Source: Propionivibrio soli | GTDB lineage: Bacteria > Pseudomonadota > Gammaproteobacteria > Burkholderiales > Rhodocyclaceae | Direction: 5' to 3' | DNA: 64,000 bases | Assembly (NCBI RefSeq): GCF_025770765.1 | Contig: NZ_JANZKY010000008.1 | Span: 1-64,000 of the forward strand | Shown: positions 52,169 to 61,223 of the stretch, in pieces | Layout of the letters: each line of letters starts with the position of its first letter | How positions within the stretch are numbered: the stretch's first letter is position 1 | Made by a program: the position numbers and the translations under genes | The notes under the pieces: generated by a model | What the model saw: only the letters and a program-made list of their open reading frames with translations | What the model was told of the DNA's origin: nothing | Databases searched by the model: none

Positions 52169-53878
52169 ATGGCTCAGCCTTCCCAGAACGTCATCAACGA
52201 TCGCATCTACGTGCTGCGAACACGCTGGGAGAGCTATCTCGCAGAAGGCACATTCGAGTTCTTCATCGAATTCGCCGTCGCCGTCAATTGCCTGGCGGAG
52301 CACTTCAACCGCATGCGCCTTCCGGGCCTCGTGCGTATTTGCGAGGGGCTCGAGAATTCAGCCCTGGCCAAGCTCGGCAGCCCGGCTTCGCACCCGATCG
52401 ATGCACAGGACACCGCCGCGCTGCAGCGGCAACTCGACACGCTGCTCGGTGCCGTCGCCAACTCCCGCAATACGGCACCGGAACGCCGACTCGAAGAGCG
52501 CGCGCCGGATCTCGGTGGAGTTGATTGGATCAAGCCGCGTCTCGTCTGGCTCGTAGTCGCCCCCGAGATGCGCGAAATGGCGGCCGCGCTGCGCCAACAG
52601 ATCGATTTCTACGGTTTCCAGACGCGCGAACTCGCTTGGAGCGGCAAGCTGCCCACCGGCGATATGCCGTTGGCCGTCCTCTTCATCCCGCCGCCGAAAT
52701 CGACCGGTGCCGGCGATCACGCCCGCATCGCCGAAATTCGCGCTCGCTGCGCCGCCAGCCAACTTATTTACCTCGGCGCGCATCCGGCCATTGAAACCAT
52801 CGTCGCGCTGATGCGCTCGGGCATTGACGTCACCATCCCGCAAGAAGAAGGCTCGGCGATGGTACTCAACTGCGTGCTTGATCTCGTGCAGAGCTACGAG
52901 CCAGAGAAGTACCGTGTGCTGGTGGTCGAAGACTCGCGCGTCGCTGTCGCTCTCATCCAGCGCACCCTCGCCGAACATGGCATCGAAAGCCATGCGATCC
53001 GCGATCCCGGAACCCTGCTCGGCGTGCTCGAAGCCTACCGCCCCGATCTGATCCTTATGGACATGTACATGCCGCGCTTCAACGGCGTCGAGGCGACGCG
53101 GGTGCTGCGCCAGATGTCGGCCTACACCTCGCTGCCGATCGTCTACCTTTCCGGCGAATCGGATGTAGCCATGCAGGTCGAAGCGTTGCGTCTGGGCGGC
53201 GACCAATTCCTGATGAAGCCCTTCAACCCGGTGCTGCTTGCAGCGGTCGTCAAAACGAAGATCGAGCGTTTCCGCGAAACGCAGCGCTCCACTCGGCTCG
53301 ATGGGCTCACCGGGCTGCTCAATCACACGGCCGCCAAGTCGCGGCTCAAGATCATGGCGGAAAAAATGGCGCCGCAGACCGGGCTGACAGTCGCCATGAT
53401 CGACATTGATCACTTCAAGTCGGTGAACGATACGTACGGCCACCCGGTCGGCGATCAGGTAATCCGCGGCCTAGCGTGGCTGCTCAAGGGGCGCTTGCGC
53501 TCTTCTGATCTCATCGGGCGTTACGGTGGGGAAGAGTTCCTCATCGCGCTCCCGGATGTCACGCCCGACCAAGCGAAGACGGTGATCAACCGCATTCGCG
53601 AGGACTTCTCCACCCTACCGCACGCGCATCAGCGCGGCGTACTTTTCGCGACGTTCAGCGCGGGTATCGCCTCCTACCCGGAATACGACACCGCGCAGAT
53701 ATTGACGGAAGCGGCAGACAATGCGCTTCTCGATGCGAAGCGACTAGGCCGCAACCGCGTTGAAAAAGCGGCGGGTTACGCTCAGCCAATGAGCACGCAG
53801 GCCCAGACGACGGCGACGTCGAGCAGCGACAGCAGCACGGCGGCGCTGCCGATGTCCTTGGCGCGCTTGGAAAGGTGA
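52169..53878 (+). CDS. Response regulator receiver-diguanylate cyclase (GGDEF)
   Basis: A cytosolic c-di-GMP synthase of about 569 residues. The N-terminal 240 residues (RTRWESYLAEGTFEFFIEFAVAVNCLAEHF..., then an Asp/Gly-rich pseudo-receiver-like part) are not recognised with certainty. A receiver domain follows (YRVLVVEDSRVAVALIQRTLA, phospho-Asp in DLILMDMYMPRFNG, FLMKPFNP). The GGDEF domain has DGLTGLLNH, DIDHFKSVNDTYGHPVGDQVI and RYGGEEFLIALP with the product-inhibition site RSSD five residues before GGEEF. The last 34 residues are Ser/Thr-rich and lie antisense to dgkA. An ATG 13 codons earlier is also possible. Confidence 0.92.
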   Translation: MAQPSQNVINDRIYVLRTRWESYLAEGTFEFFIEFAVAVNCLAEHFNRMRLPGLVRICEGLENSALAKLGSPASHPIDAQDTAALQRQLDTLLGAVANSRNTAPERRLEERAPDLGGVDWIKPRLVWLVVAPEMREMAAALRQQIDFYGFQTRELAWSGKLPTGDMPLAVLFIPPPKSTGAGDHARIAEIRARCAASQLIYLGAHPAIETIVALMRSGIDVTIPQEEGSAMVLNCVLDLVQSYEPEKYRVLVVEDSRVAVALIQRTLAEHGIESHAIRDPGTLLGVLEAYRPDLILMDMYMPRFNGVEATRVLRQMSAYTSLPIVYLSGESDVAMQVEALRLGGDQFLMKPFNPVLLAAVVKTKIERFRETQRSTRLDGLTGLLNHTAAKSRLKIMAEKMAPQTGLTVAMIDIDHFKSVNDTYGHPVGDQVIRGLAWLLKGRLRSSDLIGRYGGEEFLIALPDVTPDQAKTVINRIREDFSTLPHAHQRGVLFATFSAGIASYPEYDTAQILTEAADNALLDAKRLGRNRVEKAAGYAQPMSTQAQTTATSSSDSSTAALPMSLARLER

Positions 53879-54156
53879 TGCCGGTCGAGGGAAACGCGGT
53901 CGACCACGGCTTCGATCGCTGAATTGAGCAGCTCCACAATCAGAACAAGCAGGACACTTGCGATCATTGCGGCGCGCCCGATCCCGCTCACGGGTAGCCA
54001 GAACGCCAAGGGAATCAAGACGGCAGCAAGCAGCGCCTCTTGGCGGAACGCCTGCTCCCCGGCGAACGCTGCACGCAGGCCGGCCATCGAATAGTGGAAG
54101 GCGTTCCATATTCGTTGCAGCCCCGTTTTCCCCTTGAATGGGCTCTCGTTGAGCAC
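53782..54156 (-). CDS. dgkA: Diacylglycerol kinase
   Basis: DgkA phosphorylates diacylglycerol to phosphatidate in the inner membrane, recycling lipid head-group waste. The 124-residue protein is a three-helix integral enzyme: GLQRIWNAFHYSMAGLRAAFAGEQAFRQEALLAAVLIPLAFWLPV, then ASVLLVLIVELLNSAIEAVVDRVSLDRHHLSKRAKDIGSAAVLLSLL. The catalytic Glu-x-x-N-x-x-x-E motif (ELLNSAIEAVVD) and KDIGSAAV are intact. Its last 97 bp overlap the 3' end of the GGDEF gene on the other strand. Confidence 0.95.
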   Translation of the reverse strand: MLNESPFKGKTGLQRIWNAFHYSMAGLRAAFAGEQAFRQEALLAAVLIPLAFWLPVSGIGRAAMIASVLLVLIVELLNSAIEAVVDRVSLDRHHLSKRAKDIGSAAVLLSLLDVAVVWACVLIG

Positions 54157-54333
54157 ACGCGTCTCCTTGCCGGCCAGAAAAGCGGCGAGTATACCGAGTT
54201 TGAAAGGGGTTTTCCCGCCCTAGAGGCGAGACCGAGAGTCAGTGCAAGGCTGGGGTAGCCGTTTCACCATAAGCTCCCGCATCAAGGCGCTATGTGCCTT
54301 TCGCGTATCGCAAACGACCGGTGGAATGTCCGC

Positions 54334-55524
54334 TCAACGCGGTAACAGGTGAAAGTCGTGGGCGTTGTTGCGCGCGTGCTCGGCAACGATCTGCCGGTAG
54401 AGCGTCGCCATCCTGCCGGCCAGTGCTGCATCCGACCACTGCGCCGCGTAGGCCCGCGCCTCCGCGGCAAGACGGCTCTTGAGGCAAGGATCGCGCAGAA
54501 GCTCGACCAGCGCCATGGAAAACGCGTAAGGATTGTCGTCGGGAACGATAGCCCCCTTGCGAGGGCCAACGATGTCGGTGGTTCCCATTTCGGCCAGTGC
54601 GACGACCGGCAACCCGGCCGACATCGCTTCAAGCAGGACGAGGCCCTGTGTCTCGGTACGCGAAGCGAACACGAAGGCATCGGCCGCTGCGTAGCACGCC
54701 GGCAGTTCGGTTTTGCGGTCGAGATATCCGATAAAGGTTACGTTACTGCCTAACTTTCGGTCCGCCACCGAACGTTGCAGCGACGCAACCGCCGGGCCTT
54801 CACCGGCTATGACGAGTAGAAGATCGGGAATCGATTCCCTGGCGAGATCGACGACGTCGAGCAGAAAGCCGATATTCTTCTCGTGCGCCACGCGACCTAC
54901 GAACAGGGCGAGTGGTCGCGTTTCGCCGACACCCAGGCGGGAACGAAAAGCGGCACGAGCGCCGGGTTCGGCCAAGTGCGGCGCAACGCCGGTCGGCAGG
55001 ATGTGCATGACCTTGCCCACTCCGTACATCCCCAGCCGGTCACGGATCGCACGTGACGGGACGATGACGCCGTCCAGCGCATTGCATTGCCGCCGCGAAA
55101 AAGATCGAGCCAGCGCGCGCAACCAGCCGGCGGGCACCCAGGGCGCATAATGCTTGAGATACTCTTCGAAGAGCGTGTGATACGTTGCTATGACCGGGAC
55201 GCCGTACCGGCGCGAGGCGAATAGCCCCGCGTAATGGGCGGCAAAGGGCGTCTGGATGTGGATCAGGTGGCAGCCGCGCTCGACGATGGCCTCGACCGCA
55301 TCGTGCATATGCCCCCAACGCGCAATCCGGTCCTCCGGATCGCCGGGCACCGGTCGCCCCGGGACGCGAGTGATCCACGGCTCATCGTCGCCGGCGCCGT
55401 AATCCGGCGCTACCAGCGCGACTTCGACACCATGCGCCCGCAGTGAGCGGCGATACGTCTGGATCGCAGTCGAAACGCCATTGACGCGTGGGAAATAGAC
55501 GTCGGAAACCATGACTACGCGCAT
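54334..55524 (-). CDS. Glycosyltransferase family 4 (GT-B)
   Basis: A 396-residue sugar-nucleotide-dependent glycosyltransferase. The N-terminal acceptor domain starts MRVVMVSDVYFPRVNGVSTAIQTYRRSL and includes HIQTPFAAHYAGL. The C-terminal nucleotide-binding domain has LFVGRVAHEKNIGFLLDVV, VIAGEGPAVASLQR and the E-x7-E motif in ASRTETQGLVLLEAMSAGLPVVAL. Close relatives use GDP-mannose or UDP-sugars to build glycolipids. It overlaps the metallophosphoesterase gene upstream by 10 bp, a two-gene operon, so it likely acts in envelope lipid or polysaccharide synthesis. Confidence 0.9.
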   Translation of the reverse strand: MRVVMVSDVYFPRVNGVSTAIQTYRRSLRAHGVEVALVAPDYGAGDDEPWITRVPGRPVPGDPEDRIARWGHMHDAVEAIVERGCHLIHIQTPFAAHYAGLFASRRYGVPVIATYHTLFEEYLKHYAPWVPAGWLRALARSFSRRQCNALDGVIVPSRAIRDRLGMYGVGKVMHILPTGVAPHLAEPGARAAFRSRLGVGETRPLALFVGRVAHEKNIGFLLDVVDLARESIPDLLLVIAGEGPAVASLQRSVADRKLGSNVTFIGYLDRKTELPACYAAADAFVFASRTETQGLVLLEAMSAGLPVVALAEMGTTDIVGPRKGAIVPDDNPYAFSMALVELLRDPCLKSRLAAEARAYAAQWSDAALAGRMATLYRQIVAEHARNNAHDFHLLPR

Positions 55525-56297
55525 TCGGCGACTCCTGTTCTCGTGATTGCTGCAACAGCTTCTTGGCTTCCCCAGGCAATCAGTTCGAGCCGCCCATCCA
55601 GGTGCTCAACGATCGCTGTGCAACTGTCGACCCAGTCGCCGCAGTTCACGTAGATCGTTCCGTCAGTCTCCCGGATCACCGCGTTGTGGATGTGCCCGCA
55701 CACGATGCCGTCGAAACCGCGTTGACGCGCGGCCCGGCGCGCTGTGTCCTCGAAATCGAAGATGAACTGCATCGCGGTCTTCACGCGGCGTTTTGCGTAA
55801 CCGGCCAGCGACCAATAGCAGGTCATTCCGAAACGCCGGCGAACGAGCGAAACGATCGAGTTGAGGCGGACCAGCAGGTCATACATGACGTCGCCGAGGA
55901 CGGCGACCCAGCGGTGGTAGCGGGTGATCTGATCGAATTCGTCCCCGTGCAATAGGAGGAAACGGCGCCCGTCAGCCAAGGTGTGCGCATATTCGCCGAC
56001 CACTTCGATGTCGCCGAAGGCAATCCCAAGGTAATCACGCAACGCTTCGTCGTGATTGCCGGGGATAAAGACGACGCGTTCGCCATGCCGGGCGCGGCGA
56101 AGGATCTTCTGTACGAAGGTGTTTTGTGCGGTGGTCCATACGATGCTACGACGCATCGCCCAGAAGTCGACGATATCGCCGATCAGGAAGACGTTCTCCG
56201 CCGCAAAGTGGCGCAGGAAATCGAGAAGGCGCTCCGCCTGGCACGCTCGCGTACCAAGGTGGATATCAGAGAGAAATATCGAGCGCACCTGGATCAC
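55515..56297 (-). CDS. Metallophosphoesterase, UDP-2,3-diacylglucosamine diphosphatase-like
   Basis: A 260-residue calcineurin-type phosphoesterase. The metal-site motifs are FLSDIHLGTRACQ (D-x-H), LIGDIVDFWAM (GD-x-x-D), FIPGNHDE (GNHD), LLLHGDEFD and VCGHIHNAV (GH-x-H), so catalysis is likely. This is the LpxH-like group, which can hydrolyse UDP-diacylglucosamine in lipid A synthesis, but it differs from classical LpxH in length and could act on another lipid or nucleotide diphosphate. It is translationally coupled to a family 4 glycosyltransferase. Confidence 0.87.
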   Translation of the reverse strand: MIQVRSIFLSDIHLGTRACQAERLLDFLRHFAAENVFLIGDIVDFWAMRRSIVWTTAQNTFVQKILRRARHGERVVFIPGNHDEALRDYLGIAFGDIEVVGEYAHTLADGRRFLLLHGDEFDQITRYHRWVAVLGDVMYDLLVRLNSIVSLVRRRFGMTCYWSLAGYAKRRVKTAMQFIFDFEDTARRAARQRGFDGIVCGHIHNAVIRETDGTIYVNCGDWVDSCTAIVEHLDGRLELIAWGSQEAVAAITRTGVAECA

Positions 56298-56448
56298 GCC
56301 GCCATGCTGAGCGGCGCGTATTACACCCAGACGTCACTTCCGTTACATCCTCGATAAATGGGCGGTGGAGCGGGGCTGACTGCGCTTCCTCGGCCCAATT
56401 CGATAGAATGCGGCTCTACCCCTTCATCCGCACAACAAGACTATTCTC

Positions 56449-57111
56449 ATGACTCAGGACGAACTCAAGGAAGCCGTGGCGCGCGCGGCACTCGACTATG
56501 TTGTCGAAGGACGGATTGTCGGCGTCGGCACCGGATCGACCGCGCGCAAGTTCATCGAATCGCTCGCCGGAATCAAGGATCGCATCGCCGGGGCGGTCGC
56601 CAGTTCCGAAGACACCCGGCAGCGACTCGAAGGCCATGGGATCAGGGTCTTCGACCTCAACGAGGTGAGTGACATTCCGGTTTATATCGACGGCGCCGAC
56701 GAAATTACCCCGCACATGCACATGATCAAGGGCGGCGGCGGGGCATTGACGCGCGAAAAAATTGTCGCGGCGGTCGCACAGAGCTTTGTGTGCATCGCCG
56801 ACGCGTCGAAATTCGTGGACGTTCTCGGCGCGTTCCCGCTTCCGGTGGAGGTCATTCCGATGGCCGCCGCCCACGTCAGTCGCGAACTCGTCAAACTGGG
56901 CGGCACGCCAGTGCAACGCCCGAACTTCGTGACCGACAACGGCAACCTGATCCTTGACGTCAAAGGATTGCGCATCACCGACCCGGAAGACCTCGAAACA
57001 CGCATCAATCAGATCGCGGGCGTCGTGACGAACGGTCTTTTCGCCCTCCGCCCAGCGAATGTTTGCCTGCTCGGGACGCCGAATGGCGTACGTACCGTGA
57101 AAGCTTCCTGA
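56449..57111 (+). CDS. rpiA: Ribose-5-phosphate isomerase A
   Basis: RpiA interconverts ribose-5-phosphate and ribulose-5-phosphate in the pentose phosphate pathway. The 220-residue protein matches the family: [49 protein letters not shown] with the active Asp and Glu, [32 protein letters not shown] and a C-terminal GVVTNGLFA. The start ATG lies in a poor ribosome-site context but gives the family N-terminus. It precedes phoU by about 65 bp. Confidence 0.97.
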   Translation: MTQDELKEAVARAALDYVVEGRIVGVGTGSTARKFIESLAGIKDRIAGAVASSEDTRQRLEGHGIRVFDLNEVSDIPVYIDGADEITPHMHMIKGGGGALTREKIVAAVAQSFVCIADASKFVDVLGAFPLPVEVIPMAAAHVSRELVKLGGTPVQRPNFVTDNGNLILDVKGLRITDPEDLETRINQIAGVVTNGLFALRPANVCLLGTPNGVRTVKAS

Positions 57112-57176
57112 AACATAACTGCAACACCGGTGGGCTACGATCGGTAGACTTCCCGCATTGCCTCGGAGTACGAACC

Positions 57177-57881
57177 ATGCACGACCATACCTCCAAGAAT
57201 TTCGACCTCGAACTCGAAAGCCTGCGCACCCGCGTGCTTGAAATGGGAGGAATGGCCGAACAGCAAGTGCGCAAAGCCGTCGAAGGCCTCTACAGCGGGA
57301 ATCAGCCCTTGCTCGAAGCCGTGATCCGCGATGACGAGCGCGTCAATCAGATGGAAGTCGAAATCGATGCGCTCTGTAACCAGGTGATCGCCAAACGCCA
57401 ACCGACGGCCATCGACCTGCGCATGATCGTTTCCGTGCTCAAAGCAATTTCCGATCTGGAACGGGTTGGCGACAAAGCACGCAAGATCGCCCGCCTCGGC
57501 ATCGCCCTCACCAGCCAGTCGGCCGCCTTGACCCCAAACGTCGAGTTGCATCACATGGCGGATACGGCACTCAAGATGCTGAGGCTCTCGCTCGACGGCT
57601 TCGCCCGACTCGACGTCAGCCTGGGGACCGAGGCGATGCGGCTCGACGAAGTGGTGAATGCCGAGTACCAGGCGATCACGCGCCAACTCATCACCTATAT
57701 GATGGAAGACCCACGCACGATCACGCGCTCGCTGGACATCCTGTCGATTACCAAGGCGATCGAGCGGATCGGGGACCACGCGACGAATATTGCCGAGTAC
57801 GTGGTTTATATGGTCAAGGGGCTCAACGTGCGGCACGCCACCACCGCTGAAATCGAAGCTCAGATCGCGGATAACGGGTAA
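57177..57881 (+). CDS. phoU: Phosphate transport system regulator PhoU
   Basis: PhoU links the Pst phosphate transporter to the PhoR kinase and represses the Pho regulon when phosphate is plentiful. The 234-residue protein has two tandem three-helix PhoU repeats, each with the metal-binding E/D-x-x-x-D pattern: AISDLERVGDKARKIARL (about 98-115) and SITKAIERIGDHATNIAEY (about 200-218). GGAG precedes the chosen ATG. The pstSCAB genes are not nearby. It ends in a very strong hairpin. Confidence 0.95.
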   Translation: MHDHTSKNFDLELESLRTRVLEMGGMAEQQVRKAVEGLYSGNQPLLEAVIRDDERVNQMEVEIDALCNQVIAKRQPTAIDLRMIVSVLKAISDLERVGDKARKIARLGIALTSQSAALTPNVELHHMADTALKMLRLSLDGFARLDVSLGTEAMRLDEVVNAEYQAITRQLITYMMEDPRTITRSLDILSITKAIERIGDHATNIAEYVVYMVKGLNVRHATTAEIEAQIADNG

Positions 57882-57938
57882 CGGTCGGGGGTTTTCTCGG
57901 GCAGGACTGGGCGTATCGAAGGATGCCCGGGTAACCGA

Positions 57939-57979
57939 ACGAAACGAAACGGCCCGCTTGGCGGGCCGTTTCGTTTCGT
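57939..57979. terminator. 19-bp perfect hairpin between phoU and yggX
   Basis: The 19-nt arm at 57939-57957 is exactly complementary to 57961-57979 with a 3-nt loop. The core is GGCCCGC/GCGGGCC with repeated CGAAA/TTTCG flanks. It lies between convergent genes and likely acts as a bidirectional terminator. Confidence 0.8.
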
Positions 57980-58032
57980 CGCATCTCCTCGGGCTGTCTC
58001 CGGATCTCGCCGGGACGTACCGGGGCTTGGGG

Positions 58033-58305
58033 CTAAGGGCGCGGTGGCTGATAGCCGGGCACCTGTTCTGCGCCACCACCGAAGAAGTGGTTCTCCATCT
58101 GCTCGGCCAGATACTTGCGGTGCGCCGCATCAGCGAGATTCAGCCGATTCTCGTTGATGATCATCGTCTGCATGCGGATCCATTGCTGCCACGCCTCTTT
58201 CGAGACATTTTCGTAGACGCGTTTGCCGAGTTCGCCGGGATAAGGCGGCACGTCCAGTCCTTCGGCCTCACGACCGAGTTTGATGCAGTTGATCATTCTT
58301 GCCAT
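58033..58305 (-). CDS. yggX: Oxidative damage protection protein YggX
   Basis: YggX is a small iron-trafficking protein that protects Fe-S clusters from oxidation. The 90-residue protein has the conserved start [39 protein letters not shown] with the key Cys7, then [18 protein letters not shown] and a Phe-Gly-rich tail (NHFFGGG). It lies about 80 bp downstream of argA on the same strand and converges with phoU. Confidence 0.96.
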   Translation of the reverse strand: MARMINCIKLGREAEGLDVPPYPGELGKRVYENVSKEAWQQWIRMQTMIINENRLNLADAAHRKYLAEQMENHFFGGGAEQVPGYQPPRP

Positions 58306-58384
58306 GTAATCACTCCGTTAAGCGGAAACCGAGTTCGAGAAAGGCTAAAAATTATACCTGCCTGCAATTCGCTTCGACGCCATT

Positions 58385-59704
58385 TCACAGCGCTTTCGCA
58401 AACACCTTCGATCGGCGCTGCAGGTTATAGACCAGCCGTTTTTCTGCCGGAAGATCCTCGACCGTTTGGGCAACGAACCCTCGCTCCTTGAACCAGTGCG
58501 AGGTCACCGTAGTGAGCACGAACAGGCGCTTGATGCCAACCGCACGCGCCCGCGTCTCGATGCGCTTGAGCAGTTGCTCGCCGTAGCCCCAACGCCGGTA
58601 ATGTGGGTGAACCGCGACACAAGCAAGTTCGGCCTGGTCGTCCCCGTACGGGTAGAGCGCCGCGCAGCCCACGATGAGTCCGTCGTGTTCGATCACCGAG
58701 AAGCGCGTGATCTCGCGTTCCAGCAGTTCCCTCGACCGGCGCACCAGCGTACCGTCTTCCTCCAGCGGCTGAATCAGCGCCACTAGGCCGCTGATATCGT
58801 CCGGCTTCGCATCGCGCAGGATTTCCAGCGATTCCCGCGTGATGATGGTTCCGACGCCGTCGCGCGAAAAGAGTTCGCGCAGTAAGGTGCCTTCTTCCTT
58901 GTAACCGATCAGGTGCACCCGCCCCACGCCACCGCGACTGGCGCGCACGGCGCGCGGCAGATAGCGCTTCATGTCGGGCGACAGCCAGTCGCCGATCGTG
59001 ATCAGGCGCTCGGCCGTGTCGGTCGTCATCTCGTCGAGCAGCTTGCCATCGATGTCCGTAACGCCCTGACTGTCGGTGAGGAAGATGAGCTTGTCAGCGG
59101 TAATCGCCGTCGCCGCTGCTTCCGCCACGTCTTCCATCGCCAAGTTAAAAATCTCGCCGGTCGGGCTGGCGCCGAGGCAGGAAAGGATCACGATGTTGCC
59201 GATGTTCAGCTGCGCGCGGATGCCTTCGGCGTCGATCTTGCGCACGGTACCGGCGTACTGCATGTCGACACCGCCGAGCACACCGAGCGGCTTGGCCGTG
59301 ATGAAGTTGCCGGCGATCACGCGGATCGTACTGTTGGCCATTGGCGTATCGGGAAGTCCCTGCGACAACAGCGCATCGATCTCGAGATAAACGCTGCCTA
59401 CGGCATCGATGACGCAGTCGAGCGTCGCCGCGTCGGTCACTCGGTAGCCGTTGTGCGTCAACGACTCGATACCCTTTTCGCGCAACTCTTCCTCGATCTG
59501 CGGACGCGCGCCGTGCACGAGAACCAGCCGCACGCCAAGGGCGGCAAGCAGATTGGCGTCGTAGGCGAGGCTACGGGCGAACGGGCCGGAAATCGCCTTG
59601 CCGCCGAAGGCGATGACGAACGTCTTACCGCGAAACAGATTGACGTAGGGGGCGACCGACCGGAACAGGGAGACAAACTGCGATGGGCTCAACTCTTCGG
59701 ACAT
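58385..59704 (-). CDS. argA: Amino-acid N-acetyltransferase (N-acetylglutamate synthase)
   Basis: ArgA acetylates glutamate with acetyl-CoA, the first step of arginine synthesis. The 439-residue protein combines an acetylglutamate-kinase-like domain (about 20-290: FVIAFGGKAISG, VLVHGARPQIEEEL) that binds arginine for feedback control, and a C-terminal GNAT domain with acetyl-CoA motif AVHPHYRRWGYGEQLLKRIE (about 375-395). It is the classical bifunctional-looking form of gamma- and betaproteobacteria. It follows pap by 4 bp. Confidence 0.96.
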   Translation of the reverse strand: MSEELSPSQFVSLFRSVAPYVNLFRGKTFVIAFGGKAISGPFARSLAYDANLLAALGVRLVLVHGARPQIEEELREKGIESLTHNGYRVTDAATLDCVIDAVGSVYLEIDALLSQGLPDTPMANSTIRVIAGNFITAKPLGVLGGVDMQYAGTVRKIDAEGIRAQLNIGNIVILSCLGASPTGEIFNLAMEDVAEAAATAITADKLIFLTDSQGVTDIDGKLLDEMTTDTAERLITIGDWLSPDMKRYLPRAVRASRGGVGRVHLIGYKEEGTLLRELFSRDGVGTIITRESLEILRDAKPDDISGLVALIQPLEEDGTLVRRSRELLEREITRFSVIEHDGLIVGCAALYPYGDDQAELACVAVHPHYRRWGYGEQLLKRIETRARAVGIKRLFVLTTVTSHWFKERGFVAQTVEDLPAEKRLVYNLQRRSKVFAKAL

Positions 59705-59708
59705 GACT

Positions 59709-61220
59709 TTATTTTCCCTTCCCTTTCTCGAGGGATTTGCCAGTATTCAACACACTCTCCAGACGCTCGCAGATGGTACGCAGTATCTTCACCCGGGCGA
59801 AGCATTTGTCATTCGCTTCGACCAGGGTCCACGGGACCGTGCTCGTACTCGTCCGGTCAACCATATCGCACACCGCGGCGTGATAGAGCGCGCTTTTCTC
59901 CCGATTGCGCCAATCCTCGTCGGTGATCTTGAAGCGTTTGAAATCGATTTTCTCACGTTCCTTGAAACGTTTGAGTTGTTCGGCGTCGCTGATTTGCAGC
60001 CAGAACTTGATGATGATCGCGCCGTCTTCGTGCAACTCGTGCTCAAAGTCATTGATTTCGGCGTAGGCCCGCAACCAGTCGGCCTCCGAGCAGTACCCCT
60101 CCACCCGCTCGACGAGAACGCGCCCATACCAGCTGCGATCGAAGATCGCCACTCGACCGACGCGCGGAATGTGCCGCCAAAAACGCCAAAGGTAAGGCTG
60201 AGCGCGCTCCTCCTCGGTCGGCGCGGCTATCGGAATGATCTGACACTGGCGTGCATCAATGGCCGCCGTCACACGCCGGATGCTGCCACCCTTCCCCGCT
60301 GCGTCCGATCCTTCGAAAGCAAGGATCAGCGAGCGCTTGTGCGGCCCCAGATTGCGTACGAGTTCGGCCAACTTGCCTTGCCATTTGGCGAGTTGTGTCT
60401 CGTACACCTTCTTGTCCAGGCGTTGCGACAGATCGAGACTCGTCAGCACATCGAGGCTATCGATCTTCGGCGGCAAAGGCGGTGCCACCGGATAGTTCTG
60501 ATCGCGCTGGTCGGCGAGGCGTTTCTGCAAGGCATCGAGAATGACCTTGCCGACCGTCAGCGAACGGTAGCGGTCGTCCGTCCCTTCGACCACGATCCAC
60601 GGCGCCCAGGGTGTATTCGTCATGCGCAGGACATGCCCGGCCGCTTCCTGCAGCTTCCCATGCGTCTTCAGCCGCGCCCAACTCTCCTTGGTGACGCGCC
60701 ACGCCGTGCGCGGGTCTTTCTCGAGTGCTTTCAGCCGTTGACGCTGGCCTTCCTTCGACAGGTGGAACCAGAACTTGAGGACGAGCGCACCCTCGTTCAC
60801 CAACATCGCCTCGAAGCGGTTGATCTGATCCATGCGCTGGTCGAGGTCGCCTTTCGACAAGGCTCCCTCAATGCGCTCGGCGATCGGAATCGAATACCAC
60901 GAGCCGGCGAAGATCCCCATCCGGCCTTTCGCGGGCAGTGCCCGCCAGTACCGCCACATATATGGGCGTTCCCGTTCCTCGTCGGTCGGCAAAGAGAAAG
61001 CCAACGTCGATAGATAACGTGGGTCCATCCACTCGTAGAGCACGTTGATCGTCTCGCTCTTGCCCGCTCCATCGACACCGCTGATCAGGATGATGACGGG
61101 AAACTTGGCGCTCTCGCGCAAATCGAACTGCGCATCGAGCAAGGCCGAACGCAATACGGGCTCCTGTTCGCGAAATGTTGCCTTGTCGATCGTATGGCCC
61201 AGCTCTGCCGATTCGAACAT
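59709..61220 (-). CDS. pap: Polyphosphate:AMP phosphotransferase (tandem class II PPK2)
   Basis: Pap phosphorylates AMP to ADP with polyphosphate as donor. The 503-residue protein has two PPK2 units. Unit 1 (about 15-235) has Walker A GVDGAGKSE and PTDEERERPYMWRYW. Unit 2 (about 270-495) has GSDAAGKGG, PTEEERAQPYLWRFW and FDRSWYGRVLVERVEG. In unit 1 the matching strand reads FAGSWYSIPIAERIEG, so the lid/Walker B Asp-Arg is lost and only unit 2 looks catalytically complete, as known for other tandem Pap enzymes. It starts 3 bp after rsmE and precedes argA by 4 bp. Confidence 0.94.
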   Translation of the reverse strand: MFESAELGHTIDKATFREQEPVLRSALLDAQFDLRESAKFPVIILISGVDGAGKSETINVLYEWMDPRYLSTLAFSLPTDEERERPYMWRYWRALPAKGRMGIFAGSWYSIPIAERIEGALSKGDLDQRMDQINRFEAMLVNEGALVLKFWFHLSKEGQRQRLKALEKDPRTAWRVTKESWARLKTHGKLQEAAGHVLRMTNTPWAPWIVVEGTDDRYRSLTVGKVILDALQKRLADQRDQNYPVAPPLPPKIDSLDVLTSLDLSQRLDKKVYETQLAKWQGKLAELVRNLGPHKRSLILAFEGSDAAGKGGSIRRVTAAIDARQCQIIPIAAPTEEERAQPYLWRFWRHIPRVGRVAIFDRSWYGRVLVERVEGYCSEADWLRAYAEINDFEHELHEDGAIIIKFWLQISDAEQLKRFKEREKIDFKRFKITDEDWRNREKSALYHAAVCDMVDRTSTSTVPWTLVEANDKCFARVKILRTICERLESVLNTGKSLEKGKGK

Positions 61221-61223
61221 CGC

